A stretch of DNA of 64,000 nucleotides from Salinibacterium sp. ZJ70. GTDB taxonomy: Bacteria > Actinomycetota > Actinomycetes > Actinomycetales > Microbacteriaceae. Below the pieces are notes generated by a model, which saw nothing but the letters and a program-made list of their open reading frames with translations, did no database searches and was not told where the DNA came from. The stretch spans positions 992,001 to 1,056,000 of the forward strand of contig NZ_CP061770.1 of the NCBI RefSeq assembly GCF_011751865.2, in the 5' to 3' direction. Position 1 is the stretch's first letter; each line of letters opens with the position of its first letter. Below, piece after piece: positions 51,427 to 59,457 of this stretch. The position numbers were made by a program, and so were the translations under genes.

Positions 51427-53382
51427 ATGACGCTCCACCCTGCATCCGCATCCGCATCCGCATCCGCATCCGCATCCAGCCCATCCGCCGGCCTGCCGCA
51501 CCACGACGGCTCACCCCTCTACGTCGACGATCTCGCGCCCGCACTCGGCGACATCGTGGGCGTGCGCCTGCGGGTACCGCACGGCTACGGCCCCCTCGAG
51601 CTCGTGACCGTGCGTGCCGACATCGACCATGAGCCGGCCTGGTTCGATGCCACCCTCATCGGGTCCACCGAGGGCTGGGACTGGTGGCAGGCCCAGCTGC
51701 GCGTCGGCAATCCGGTGCAGCGCTACCGCTGGGTGCTGCGACACATGGACGGCACCTTCGAATGGCTCAACCAGGCGGGCATCAGCCGCATCGAGACGCT
51801 CGACGCGCAGGACTTCGCCCTCGTGACCTCCGCTGCACCGCCATCGTGGATGACCGCCGGCGTGATGTACCAGATCTTCCCCGACCGCTTCGCGCGTTCG
51901 GACGCTGCGGATGGCCGCGAGCTGCCCGACTGGGCCATCCCGGCATCCTGGGATGAGCCCCTCGACCCCGTGATGCCGGGACGCGTGCAGCAGTTCTACG
52001 GGGGAGACCTCGACGGCATCACCGAGCACCTCGATCACCTCGAATCGCTGGGTGTCGACGTGCTGTACCTGACACCGGTGTTCCCGGCGGCGTCGAGCCA
52101 TCGCTACGACGCGTCGAGCTTCACCGAGATCGACGAGCTGCTCGGCGGAGACGCGGCCTACATTCGCCTGATCGAGGCGGCGCATGCGCGCGGCATGAAG
52201 GTGATCGGCGACCTCACCAGCAACCACTCGGGCGACCGTCACGAGCGGTTCCAAGCGGCGCACCGGCATCCGGAGGCGCCCGAGTCGAGCTTCTACTACT
52301 TCCTGGATGAGAAGAACGAGGAGTATGTGGGCTGGCTCGGCACGCCCACGCTGCCGAAGTTCGACTGGGCGTCTGAGGAGCTGCGTCGACGGTTCATCGA
52401 CGGGCCGGATTCGGTGGTGGGCCGGTGGCTGCTGCCGCCGTACAGCATCGACGGATGGCGCATCGATGTGGCGAATATGACGGGTCGCATGGGCGACATC
52501 GATCTCAACGCCGAAGTGCGGCAGACGATCCGCCGCACGATGGATGCGATCGACCCCGAGCTGCTGCTCGTCGCCGAGATCACGAACGACGCCTCCGGCG
52601 ACCTGCAGGGGGATGCCTGGCACGGTGCCATGACCTACCCGGGCTTCACGCGGCCGCTCTGGTGCTGGCTGGGTGAGGTGGACGGCGAGCCGCGTCTCAC
52701 CGCGGAGGGCGACACCACAACCGAGCCATGGTTCTTCGGCCAGCCCATCACCCAGTTTCCGCGCTACACGGCGCGCGACTTCGCCGACGCGGTGGTGCGG
52801 TTCAGCGGTTCGATCCCGTGGCGCGTGCGGCTCGGCAACATGCAGCCGCTCGACACGCACGACACGGGCCGCTTCGCTTCGCACGCGAAGCCCGGCACCA
52901 TCCCGGTGGCGGTCGGCCTCTCGATGACGCTCCCCGGCATCCCCGTGGTGTTCGCGGGCGACGAGTTCGCGGCGCTCGGCGTGGATGGCGAAGCGAGCCG
53001 CACGCCGATCCCGTGGGACCGCGCGGATGAGCCGGAGGTGGCGGAGCGGATGGCGCTGTATCGCGCGCTCGTGGGGCTGCGGCGGGCGCACCCCGCCGCG
53101 CTGGGCGACGGGGGACTGCGGTGGGTGCACGTCGACGACGAGACTGTGATGTTCGTGCGCGAGAGCGCCGAGGAGTCGGTGCTGGTCGTGGCGTCGTCGG
53201 GCGCTGCCGTCGATGTGACGGTGCTGGCGGTGCTCGTGCCGGGGGCTTCTCGGGCGAGCCGCGCGTTCGGGGAGCTCACGCTCGCCGTGTCGGGGGACGC
53301 GGTGCGGGTGGCCGGTGATGGGCCGACATTCGGCGCGTGGGTGCTTCCGGGTGTGGCTGTGCCCGCGGGCGGCGCCGCGTGA
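51427..53382 (+). CDS. GH13 neopullulanase/cyclomaltodextrinase-like glycosidase
   Basis: The enzyme has 651 residues. An N-terminal beta-sandwich (CBM34-like; residues 30-135, WFDATLIGSTEGWDWWQAQL, FEWLNQAGISRIETLDAQDF) precedes the GH13 barrel. The barrel shows GVMYQIFPDRFARS, DVLYLTPVFPAASSHRYD, DLTSNHSGD, IDGWRIDVANMTG (nucleophile Asp), LLVAEITND (acid/base Glu) and LDTHDTGRF. With no signal peptide it should act on imported maltodextrins. The N-terminus carries a (Ala-Ser)n run from a hexanucleotide repeat. GAGAGGACAGAGC precedes the ATG. The following gene overlaps by 4 nt. Confidence 0.92.
   Translation: MTLHPASASASASASASSPSAGLPHHDGSPLYVDDLAPALGDIVGVRLRVPHGYGPLELVTVRADIDHEPAWFDATLIGSTEGWDWWQAQLRVGNPVQRYRWVLRHMDGTFEWLNQAGISRIETLDAQDFALVTSAAPPSWMTAGVMYQIFPDRFARSDAADGRELPDWAIPASWDEPLDPVMPGRVQQFYGGDLDGITEHLDHLESLGVDVLYLTPVFPAASSHRYDASSFTEIDELLGGDAAYIRLIEAAHARGMKVIGDLTSNHSGDRHERFQAAHRHPEAPESSFYYFLDEKNEEYVGWLGTPTLPKFDWASEELRRRFIDGPDSVVGRWLLPPYSIDGWRIDVANMTGRMGDIDLNAEVRQTIRRTMDAIDPELLLVAEITNDASGDLQGDAWHGAMTYPGFTRPLWCWLGEVDGEPRLTAEGDTTTEPWFFGQPITQFPRYTARDFADAVVRFSGSIPWRVRLGNMQPLDTHDTGRFASHAKPGTIPVAVGLSMTLPGIPVVFAGDEFAALGVDGEASRTPIPWDRADEPEVAERMALYRALVGLRRAHPAALGDGGLRWVHVDDETVMFVRESAEESVLVVASSGAAVDVTVLAVLVPGASRASRAFGELTLAVSGDAVRVAGDGPTFGAWVLPGVAVPAGGAA
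51442..51477 (+). repeat. Hexanucleotide microsatellite (GCATCC)x6
   Basis: Six perfect GCATCC units inside the GH13 gene encode alternating Ala-Ser near the N-terminus. Unit gain or loss keeps the frame and only changes linker length. Confidence 0.95.
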
Positions 53383-54155
53383 CCGGCCGGTTCGAGGCGC
53401 TCAGCCGAGGTCTCGCCGACGCGGTCTCCGCGCATCCGCAGCTCACAGGGCTCGTGCTGCTGGGGTCGTCGTCGGAGGTCGCGGCGGCGCGGCGTGACGA
53501 GTGGAGCGACCACGACTTCTTCGCGATCATCGAGCCCGGATCCGGTGCCGCGCTGCGCCCCGATCTCTCGTGGCTGCCCGAGCAGGAGCGCATCGTGCTG
53601 ACGGCACGCGAGGGCGAGTTGGGGTTCGCGGCGCTCTACGACGACGGCCACCTGGCCGAATTCGCGTTCGCCGAGCTGGGCGAGCTCGCAGCGGCAGGCG
53701 TGGGCGAGGCGACGGTCGCCGTCGATGACGCTGAGGGCGCTCTGGCGGCGTTCGTGGCGTCGGCGCAGCAGCGGAACGCGGCGGCACCGCTGCCGGACCC
53801 CGCCAACGACGTGCGCCTCGTATTGCTGAAGCTGCTCATCGGGGTGGGCCGCGCTCGCCGTGGCGAGGTGCTCACGGCGGGGGAGTTCGTGCGCACCTGG
53901 GCGGTGCAGCACCTCGTGCGCGCCATCCGCGGGCGAGCAGGCTGGACGGCGGGTGTGCGCGACGGGCTCGACCCGGTGCGCCGCTTCGAGCAGGAGTTCC
54001 CTGCAGAGGGGGCGCGCATCGCAGTCGCTGTCGCGCAGCCCGTGGAGGAGGCTGCGCGGGAGCTGATGGCCCTCACGCGGGAGCTGCTGGAGCCTGGGTG
54101 GTCCGAGTTTCCGACGGACGCTGCGGAGGTGGTTGCCGCGCGGCTCGGGTGGTGA
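53379..54155 (+). CDS. Nucleotidyltransferase-fold protein of unknown function
   Basis: The product has 258 residues. The N-terminal region LTGLVLLGSSSEVAAARRDE WSDHDFFAIIEPG matches the GS...D-x-D core of the polymerase-beta/MNT nucleotidyltransferase fold, with the second and third acidic positions less clear. The remainder is helical (EFVRTWAVQHLVRAIRGRAG, VEEAARELMALTRELLEPG). GTG 53379 overlaps the GH13 stop (GTGA), so it is co-translated with a glycosidase, an odd partner. No substrate can be named. Confidence 0.75.
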   Translation: MTGRFEALSRGLADAVSAHPQLTGLVLLGSSSEVAAARRDEWSDHDFFAIIEPGSGAALRPDLSWLPEQERIVLTAREGELGFAALYDDGHLAEFAFAELGELAAAGVGEATVAVDDAEGALAAFVASAQQRNAAAPLPDPANDVRLVLLKLLIGVGRARRGEVLTAGEFVRTWAVQHLVRAIRGRAGWTAGVRDGLDPVRRFEQEFPAEGARIAVAVAQPVEEAARELMALTRELLEPGWSEFPTDAAEVVAARLGW

Positions 54156-54209
54156 GGGGGCGCCCGCGCTCGGGTGGCGCGCCCGTATGGCGCGCTCGGC
54201 GGCCCCCTC
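54154..54209. terminator. Possible branched terminator between convergent genes
   Basis: GAGGGGGC (54154-54161) pairs with GCCCCCTC (54202-54209); the enclosed GCGC-rich stretch can form further hairpins. It lies between the nucleotidyltransferase-fold and DUF222 genes. Confidence 0.4.
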
Positions 54210-54226
54210 GTCGGGCGTGGTGCTGT

Positions 54227-55621
54227 TCAGGCGGCGAGCGGTATGCGCCCGGCGGGGCGCGGCGTCTGCCTCGGGTCGAGCCAGGGCGGCGGCACGAGGT
54301 AGGGCGTGCCGCGGTCTCTGCGCAGCGTCCACCCGTCGTGGTCGAATCGCCGATGGTGGTGCGCGCACATGAGTGCCCCGTTGTCGAGGTCGGTGCCGCC
54401 GCCGAACATCCACGCGGTCACGTGCGCCACCTCGCACCAGCCCGGGGGGATGTGGCATCCGGGCCAGATGCATCCGCCGTCGCGGAGGGCGAGTGCTCTG
54501 CGCTGCGCTGCGCTGTAGAGGCGGGCGCTGCGGCCCAGATCGAGGATTTCGGAGTCGGTGCCCAGCACTGCGGGGATCAGCTCGGCGTCGGCGGAGAGTC
54601 GGCGGGCGGTGCCTGCGCTGATCGGTTCGTCGACGCCGGAGATCGTGGCGGTGCCGACGCCCGATCGCAGGGCGTCGAGCGAGACGGTTACGAGCATCGT
54701 GACGCTGGTTCCGGCGAGGGTTCCGTGGTCGCGGGAGAGGGAGTCCCGGCAGAGGGCGACGAGCGCGTCGACTCTCTTCTGTGCGAGGGGTCGGAGGTCG
54801 ATGTCGTCGTTTGTGGCGAAGGTGATGCCCGCCTCGGCGTCGGACGTCGGGGTGCTGTCGGGGCCTGCGTGTTCGTGATGGAACGCGACCTGCCGGCGTG
54901 GAGCGGTGTGTGCGTCGAGGGCTGTGCGCACGAAACCGGCCGCTTCGGGATGCAGGTCCGCGGTGAGGCGGGTGAGGCCGTTGGGGAGTTCGCGGAGCGC
55001 GACTCGTGATCGCTCGCGCAGCATGTCTTCTCGGGGTTCTGCCCCGTCTGGGTTGAACCGGTCGGGGAGGGTGCGCACGACCTGTGCGAGCTCGCGGGTG
55101 GTGAGCGAAGGGGCTCGCTCGATGAGGGTCGTCTCGAGGCTGTCCCGCATCTCGGCGTCAGCGTACGAGGCGATGCCGTCGATGCCGCGAATGATGATCG
55201 CCGCGGAGCGAGCCGTGATGGTTGCCGAGCGGATCGCCTCGGCGATCGGTTCGTGCACGCAGGGGAGCAGCTCACCGTGCAGAGTGGTGCGCGGAGTGAT
55301 CGCGTCGCCGACGCAATCCCAGTCCCGGATCGCCGCGTCGTCTATGCGCAGCAGGTCGCGCAGCAACTCGGTGGCGAATCGACCACCCACATCGCCGCCG
55401 AGCGCGTCGCGACGGAAGTCGGCGTCCGTGCGCACCCGCCGCGTGAGCTCGCCCGAGAGCACAGCCCCGAGAGCATCGACGACGCGCGACAGCTCGCCCA
55501 GTATCCGCAGTGATTCGAGGAAGTCGGCGGTGCCCAGGTCGGTGAGATCGGCGAAGTGTGCGCCCGCGAGCGACTCGATCAAGGCGCCGGCCTTGTCGGT
55601 GACTTCACGAGAGAGTGACAT
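54227..55621 (-). CDS. DUF222 / HNH endonuclease domain protein (13E12 type)
   Basis: The product has 464 residues. The helical DUF222 domain fills about residues 30-330 (SLRILGELSRVVDALGAVLS, then LTTRELAQVVRTL). The C-terminal HNH nuclease domain reads RDGGCIWPGCHIPPGWCEVA HVTAWMFGGGTDLDNGALMC AHHHRRFD, with zinc Cys, the catalytic His in EVAHV and the H-H-H end. This is the 13E12-like family present in many copies in actinobacteria, thought to be mobile or selfish; DNA target unknown. CCGAAGGCGTGTTC precedes the ATG. The 174 bp upstream, up to mmuM, show only the GTACCCTG promoter of mmuM. Confidence 0.9.
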   Translation of the reverse strand: MSLSREVTDKAGALIESLAGAHFADLTDLGTADFLESLRILGELSRVVDALGAVLSGELTRRVRTDADFRRDALGGDVGGRFATELLRDLLRIDDAAIRDWDCVGDAITPRTTLHGELLPCVHEPIAEAIRSATITARSAAIIIRGIDGIASYADAEMRDSLETTLIERAPSLTTRELAQVVRTLPDRFNPDGAEPREDMLRERSRVALRELPNGLTRLTADLHPEAAGFVRTALDAHTAPRRQVAFHHEHAGPDSTPTSDAEAGITFATNDDIDLRPLAQKRVDALVALCRDSLSRDHGTLAGTSVTMLVTVSLDALRSGVGTATISGVDEPISAGTARRLSADAELIPAVLGTDSEILDLGRSARLYSAAQRRALALRDGGCIWPGCHIPPGWCEVAHVTAWMFGGGTDLDNGALMCAHHHRRFDHDGWTLRRDRGTPYLVPPPWLDPRQTPRPAGRIPLAA

Positions 55622-55795
55622 GAACACGCCTTCGGTTTCTGGGTATGCCCAGTCTAGCGAGATTCGAACAGATTTACTAGAGATGACAGAAAGAGGTCGT
55701 CCGGATTCGAACAGGTGTTCGAGCGCGGGGTAGGGGTGTGATGCGCGCACGCATCTGCACTCCTCCCGTCGCCGCGCGCGCCGTACCCTGTTGCG

Positions 55796-56713
55796 GTGAC
55801 CTCCAACGCCCCGGCGTCCTTCGTCGACGCCCTCGCATCCGGTCGCCTCGTGCTCGACGGCGGCCTCGGCACGCTGCTCGAGCAGCGGGGCAGCGATGTG
55901 AGCGGTGAGCTCTGGTCGGCGCGCGTGCTGCTCGACCACCCCAAGCAGGTGCAGGCCGCGCACGAGGCGTTCTTCCGCGCCGGCGCGCGCGTGGCGATCT
56001 CGGGCTCGTACCAGGTGGGCTACGACAATCTCGGGGCCGCGGGGTTCTCCCGTGCGGAGGTCGACGCTCTTCTCGTGCAGAGCGTGCGCGTCGCGCAGGC
56101 GGCGCGTGCCGCATCCGGGTTCGACGACACGGCGTGGGTGGCGGCATCCGTCGGCCCGTATGGGGCGACCCGCGCCGACGGCTCCGAGTACACGGGCGAG
56201 TACGGATTGAGTGAGGATGAGCTTCGCGACTGGCATCGCCCGCGTCTCGCGGTGCTTGCCGCTTCGGGGGCGGATGCGCTCGCCGCCGAGACGATCCCGT
56301 CGCTCGCCGAGGTGGCGGCGCTCGTCGCCGAGCTCGAGTCTCTCGCCGGTGCTCCGCCGGCGTGGATCTCGGTGACGATCGACGGTGACCGTCTGCGCTC
56401 AGGGGAGTCGCTGTCGGAGGCGTTCGCGCTCGCTGCGGCCTCGGATGCTGTCGCCGCGATCGGCGTGAACTGCTGCGATCCGCGTGACGTTCTGGGGGCC
56501 GTGCAGATCGCCCGTTACGTGACCGACAAGCCGTTCATCGCCTACCCCAACTCGGGCGAGCAGTGGGACGCGAAGAACCGCCGCTGGATGGGCCGCTCCG
56601 GCGTGCCCGTGCCGATGGTTCGCTCCTGGGCGGATGCCGGCGCCGCCGTCGTGGGCGGCTGCTGCCGCGTCGATGCGGACGCGGTGGCGGCGATCGGGGT
56701 GGCGCTCGGGTAG
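55796..56713 (+). CDS. mmuM: Homocysteine S-methyltransferase
   Basis: The 305-residue Hcy-binding barrel has VLDGGLGTLLEQRG at the N-terminus and the zinc ligands GVNCCDP and GGCCRVDAD near the end. It moves a methyl group from S-methylmethionine (or S-adenosylmethionine) to homocysteine, giving methionine. The GTG start lies 6 nt after TACCCT (55784-55789), a leaderless arrangement. No S-methylmethionine permease is adjacent. Confidence 0.94.
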   Translation: MTSNAPASFVDALASGRLVLDGGLGTLLEQRGSDVSGELWSARVLLDHPKQVQAAHEAFFRAGARVAISGSYQVGYDNLGAAGFSRAEVDALLVQSVRVAQAARAASGFDDTAWVAASVGPYGATRADGSEYTGEYGLSEDELRDWHRPRLAVLAASGADALAAETIPSLAEVAALVAELESLAGAPPAWISVTIDGDRLRSGESLSEAFALAAASDAVAAIGVNCCDPRDVLGAVQIARYVTDKPFIAYPNSGEQWDAKNRRWMGRSGVPVPMVRSWADAGAAVVGGCCRVDADAVAAIGVALG

Positions 56714-56751
56714 CCCTGGCGCGCTGCCTGTGTCGCGACCAGAATGACGGG

Positions 56752-57036
56752 ATGACAGCCCTCGATGTGGCGGCACTCGCCCTGAACGTGCAGGTTCCGC
56801 CTGAGCTGCAGTGGACGGACGAGCGCCGCGGTGAGCAGTTCGTGCTGCAGTCGATCACTGTGCGTCTGCTTCCTGACGGCACGCTCGCGGCGAAGGCCTA
56901 CGGCCGCCCGGCTGCGGGTGGTCGGGGAGGGTATGTGTCGTTCGCCGTGCCTGACCGGCCGGAGCTGCGCGAACTCATCGAAGCAGCCGCGACGCGCGCT
57001 GCCGACCTGTGGTCAGTGCACCGCGGCTGGGTGTAG
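56752..57036 (+). CDS. Small protein of unknown function (94 aa)
   Basis: The sequence (MTALDVAALALNVQVPPELQ W, VLQSITVRLLPDGTLAAKAY GRPA, YVSFAVPDRPELRELIEAAA) looks like a small alpha/beta protein with no signal peptide. CAGAAT (56740-56745) ends 6 nt before the ATG. High third-position GC throughout supports a real gene. No domain recognised. It is convergent to the lipoprotein gene at 57115. Confidence 0.65.
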   Translation: MTALDVAALALNVQVPPELQWTDERRGEQFVLQSITVRLLPDGTLAAKAYGRPAAGGRGGYVSFAVPDRPELRELIEAAATRAADLWSVHRGWV

Positions 57037-57114
57037 CCGACGGATCTGGCCTTCTCTCGCGCCACGAGAGTCCCGCTGCGTCCGGGGTGCCGAAGGGTTC
57101 GACCCCTGCAGGGA

Positions 57115-58068
57115 TCACCCGTTGCAGAGGTCGAGGTCGTCGCGGAGCGCCTCGCCCTCGACGATGAGCCGGAAATCGTTCTGATGGAACAGAACGTCGA
57201 CCGCGATCAGCTCCATTCGGTCCGAGTACTGCACTTGTGTGCTGGTGTCGTCGGTGAAGAACAGATTGCGGTAATCGACGCACATCATCACCATGAGGTG
57301 GTGCTCGGAGATGATCGCCTCCTCCGGTGCCAGCGCGTGCTCGATCGTGCTACCTTCGGTCAGTCGCATGTTCCCCGAGCGCAGGCTGAGATAGCTGGGG
57401 ATGGACCACTCATAGAACCGGGTTGTCGTGAATGAGGTCAGGTGCTCGGTTTCATAGCCGCCTGACGCATACATGGCGAGCAGCGCATCGAGGTAGTCGT
57501 CGTAGGCGGCGACGGCGGCATCCTTCGCGGCCGTCTCGGAGGCGAATAGGGGTCGCGCACCGCACGCTTCCTCGCGGGGGAGCTGGTTCCGCTCGGTCAC
57601 GATGACCGTCTCGTGCACGTCGAAGACCACCCCGAGCGACACCCACATGGGCGAGCCGGGCAACATGATCGATACGCCCGACGAATCCAGCAGGTCGTGC
57701 TCAACCCTGTTCTCGCACACGCGTGCGGTGATCGTCTTCGCATCGAAGTCCACGACCTCGAGTTCGAACGTCGTGCGCCCCACAGCGCGGATGCCATCGG
57801 CGTCCAGGCCTCGGCGGCTGTCCTCCGCGACTTGACTCAACGTCGCTGTAGTCGTTGCGCGGAGGGCCGAGATATCGGGGACCTCGTCGAGGTGAAGTGC
57901 GTCATATGCCTGGATGAACGCGTCGTAGGAGTCGCGGGCGGCGCGTTCCGCGTCCTCATGGGTTGAGATGGTCGCGGTGCTGGCCAGCGGAAGAGACGGT
58001 GCGCAGCTCGTCAAGGCGAGACCGGTGATGAGAGCGGGAATCAGGATCGGGCGGGGGAGTCGGCGCAT
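57115..58068 (-). CDS. Lipoprotein with two related halves (317 aa)
   Basis: The N-terminus MRRLPRPILIPALITGLALTSC is a lipoprotein signal with Cys22. Two segments look alike: HEDAERAARDSYDAFIQAYD (about residues 38-57) and SETAAKDAAVAAYDDYLDAL (about 183-202). Each starts a helix pair followed by a beta-rich NTF2-like region (TTFELEVVDFDAKTITARVC; SDRMELIAVDVLFHQNDFRL). This suggests an internal duplication of a secreted 'AxxAYxxYxxA' domain. TACCGT (58075-58080) ends 6 nt before the ATG. Function unknown; probably anchored outside the membrane. Confidence 0.78.
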   Translation of the reverse strand: MRRLPRPILIPALITGLALTSCAPSLPLASTATISTHEDAERAARDSYDAFIQAYDALHLDEVPDISALRATTTATLSQVAEDSRRGLDADGIRAVGRTTFELEVVDFDAKTITARVCENRVEHDLLDSSGVSIMLPGSPMWVSLGVVFDVHETVIVTERNQLPREEACGARPLFASETAAKDAAVAAYDDYLDALLAMYASGGYETEHLTSFTTTRFYEWSIPSYLSLRSGNMRLTEGSTIEHALAPEEAIISEHHLMVMMCVDYRNLFFTDDTSTQVQYSDRMELIAVDVLFHQNDFRLIVEGEALRDDLDLCNG

Positions 58069-58133
58069 CCCGACACGGTAGGCGGCGGATCCATCGGGGG
58101 GAGGAACGGATTCGCAGGTGGGGATGAGTGGCG

Positions 58134-58922
58134 CTATCGCGCGCTGGTGAGGAGTGCTTGGGTCATCGCATCCGGGTTGTCGAGCGACGGCACGTGGCCC
58201 GCATCCGGGATGCGGACGACCTCGATGTCTTCGGCCTTCGCCCACGCGGGCATCGCGCGGCGGATGTTCCCGGTCTTGTCGTGCGCGCCCATGATGAGCG
58301 TGAGCGGCACGGGGGTGCGGTAGTCGGGGTCGGGCGCCACGAGCGACACCGCCGCGCCCCACACCTCCAGGAAGCGCGGCTTCGGCATCTGGGCGAACAT
58401 CCGCTCGAGCTCGTCGATCGCTGCGGGATGCGTACTGCACGCTCGAGCCATCATCCGGGGGAGACGCCGCGCGGGGATGGCGCGCAACATGGGAACCGAG
58501 ATATCGAGGCCGAACTGCTCGAACTCGGAAAGCGGGCCGGTGTTCCAGGTGCAGTCGACGGCGACGAAGTGGCCGACGAGATCCGGCCATTCGCTCACCG
58601 CCGACTGCGCGAGGTTGCCGCCGAGCGAGTGGCCGACGAGCACGGGTGAGTCGAGCTGCAGCTGCTCGAGCAGCTCGATGAGGTCGTCGATCGCGTCGTC
58701 GGCGGTGAATGTCGTCTCGAGCGTCGACTCGCCGTGCCCGCGGAGGTCGAGGTTGATGACGCGGTGGCCCGCCTCATTGAGCGCGCGCGCCTGCGGCGCC
58801 CACATCTCGCGGGTCAGCCCTGCCCCGTGCACCAGCACGAATGCGCGCTCCTCACCCGGCAGGTCATCGAACGCGAGGGTCGCGGCGGGGCGGGGGAGCG
58901 TGCGGGGGGTCATGTCGTCCAT
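58134..58922 (-). CDS. Alpha/beta hydrolase
   Basis: This 262-residue alpha/beta-hydrolase fold has the oxyanion region VLVHGAGLTREMW, the nucleophile elbow VGHSLGGNLAQ, an acid position around LIMGAHDKTGN and the catalytic His in DAGHVPSLDNPDA. Cytoplasmic; ester or C-C substrates are possible. Two in-frame ATGs (58922 and 58913) compete and neither has a clear ribosome-binding site. It is the last gene before the lower-GC island. Confidence 0.9.
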   Translation of the reverse strand: MDDMTPRTLPRPAATLAFDDLPGEERAFVLVHGAGLTREMWAPQARALNEAGHRVINLDLRGHGESTLETTFTADDAIDDLIELLEQLQLDSPVLVGHSLGGNLAQSAVSEWPDLVGHFVAVDCTWNTGPLSEFEQFGLDISVPMLRAIPARRLPRMMARACSTHPAAIDELERMFAQMPKPRFLEVWGAAVSLVAPDPDYRTPVPLTLIMGAHDKTGNIRRAMPAWAKAEDIEVVRIPDAGHVPSLDNPDAMTQALLTSAR

Positions 58923-58992
58923 GGAAGCAGAGAAACAGTCCGGATCGCAGTACAGTCACATGGGCAATAGCCCGGCACAGTCGAGGGGGAAT

Positions 58993-59457
58993 GTGGTGGA
59001 GGATCGCGTCAAAGTGTGCCTGATGTGGTCGACGAGGCCGCCGCGATCGTTCCTGTCGGACATGTTGGAGCGTGAGGCTTCCGAATGGCACGTGGAGACC
59101 CGTTCGTGCACATCACCGGCGCGAACCCTGTATACCTCATTCGCCGGTACGAGATGTGCTGCCTGCAACGAGAGTTCGAGCATCGCCGGTTCACGCTGTT
59201 CGAAGTTGATTTCAACGCCCTCGGTCCTTGGTCGCTCACGGTCCGAGGACCGGATGTGACGATCGGCTGGGATGACATCTACAACGAGGACCGATCTGAA
59301 GAGAAGCCTGGTCGACGATTCGATCGACGTCGTTGTGCACGCGGAAACAGATGAGGCGGCCCTCCGGCTCCTGCCTCTTGCCGCAGCCGCCGTCACTAAT
59401 GTGGATCACTCGATCTACGAGTTGGGGCCGGCTGATTCAGCCGTCACATCTGAGTGA
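58993..59457 (+). pseudogene. Frameshifted gene of unknown family at the island edge
   Basis: Coding-like sequence moves through three frames. From GTG 58993/58996, VEDRVKVCLMWSTRP and FLSDMLEREASEWHVE are in one frame. GDPFVHITGANPVYLIRRYE to FEVDFNALGPWSLTVRGPDV TIGWDDIYNED is in a second (open 59085-59354). LVDDSIDVVVHAETDEAALR to VTNVDHSIYELG is in a third (open 59272-59457). In each stretch third positions are GC-rich only in that frame. Two frame changes make a broken gene (or sequence errors) more likely than three small genes. No family recognised; local GC is near 55-60 %, below the window average. Its end overlaps the methyltransferase gene, which is on the other strand. Confidence 0.5.

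Noticed and set aside
54227..55621. HNH gene as a homing endonuclease or transposon boundary
   Set aside because: DUF222/HNH proteins of this kind are common stand-alone genes; no inverted repeats, target duplications or interrupted gene were seen around it.
59085..59354. Independent 89-residue gene
   Set aside because: It is treated as the middle part of a frameshifted gene because its last 18 residues (EEKPGRRFDRRRCARGNR) look out-of-frame and coding character continues in the neighbouring frame.
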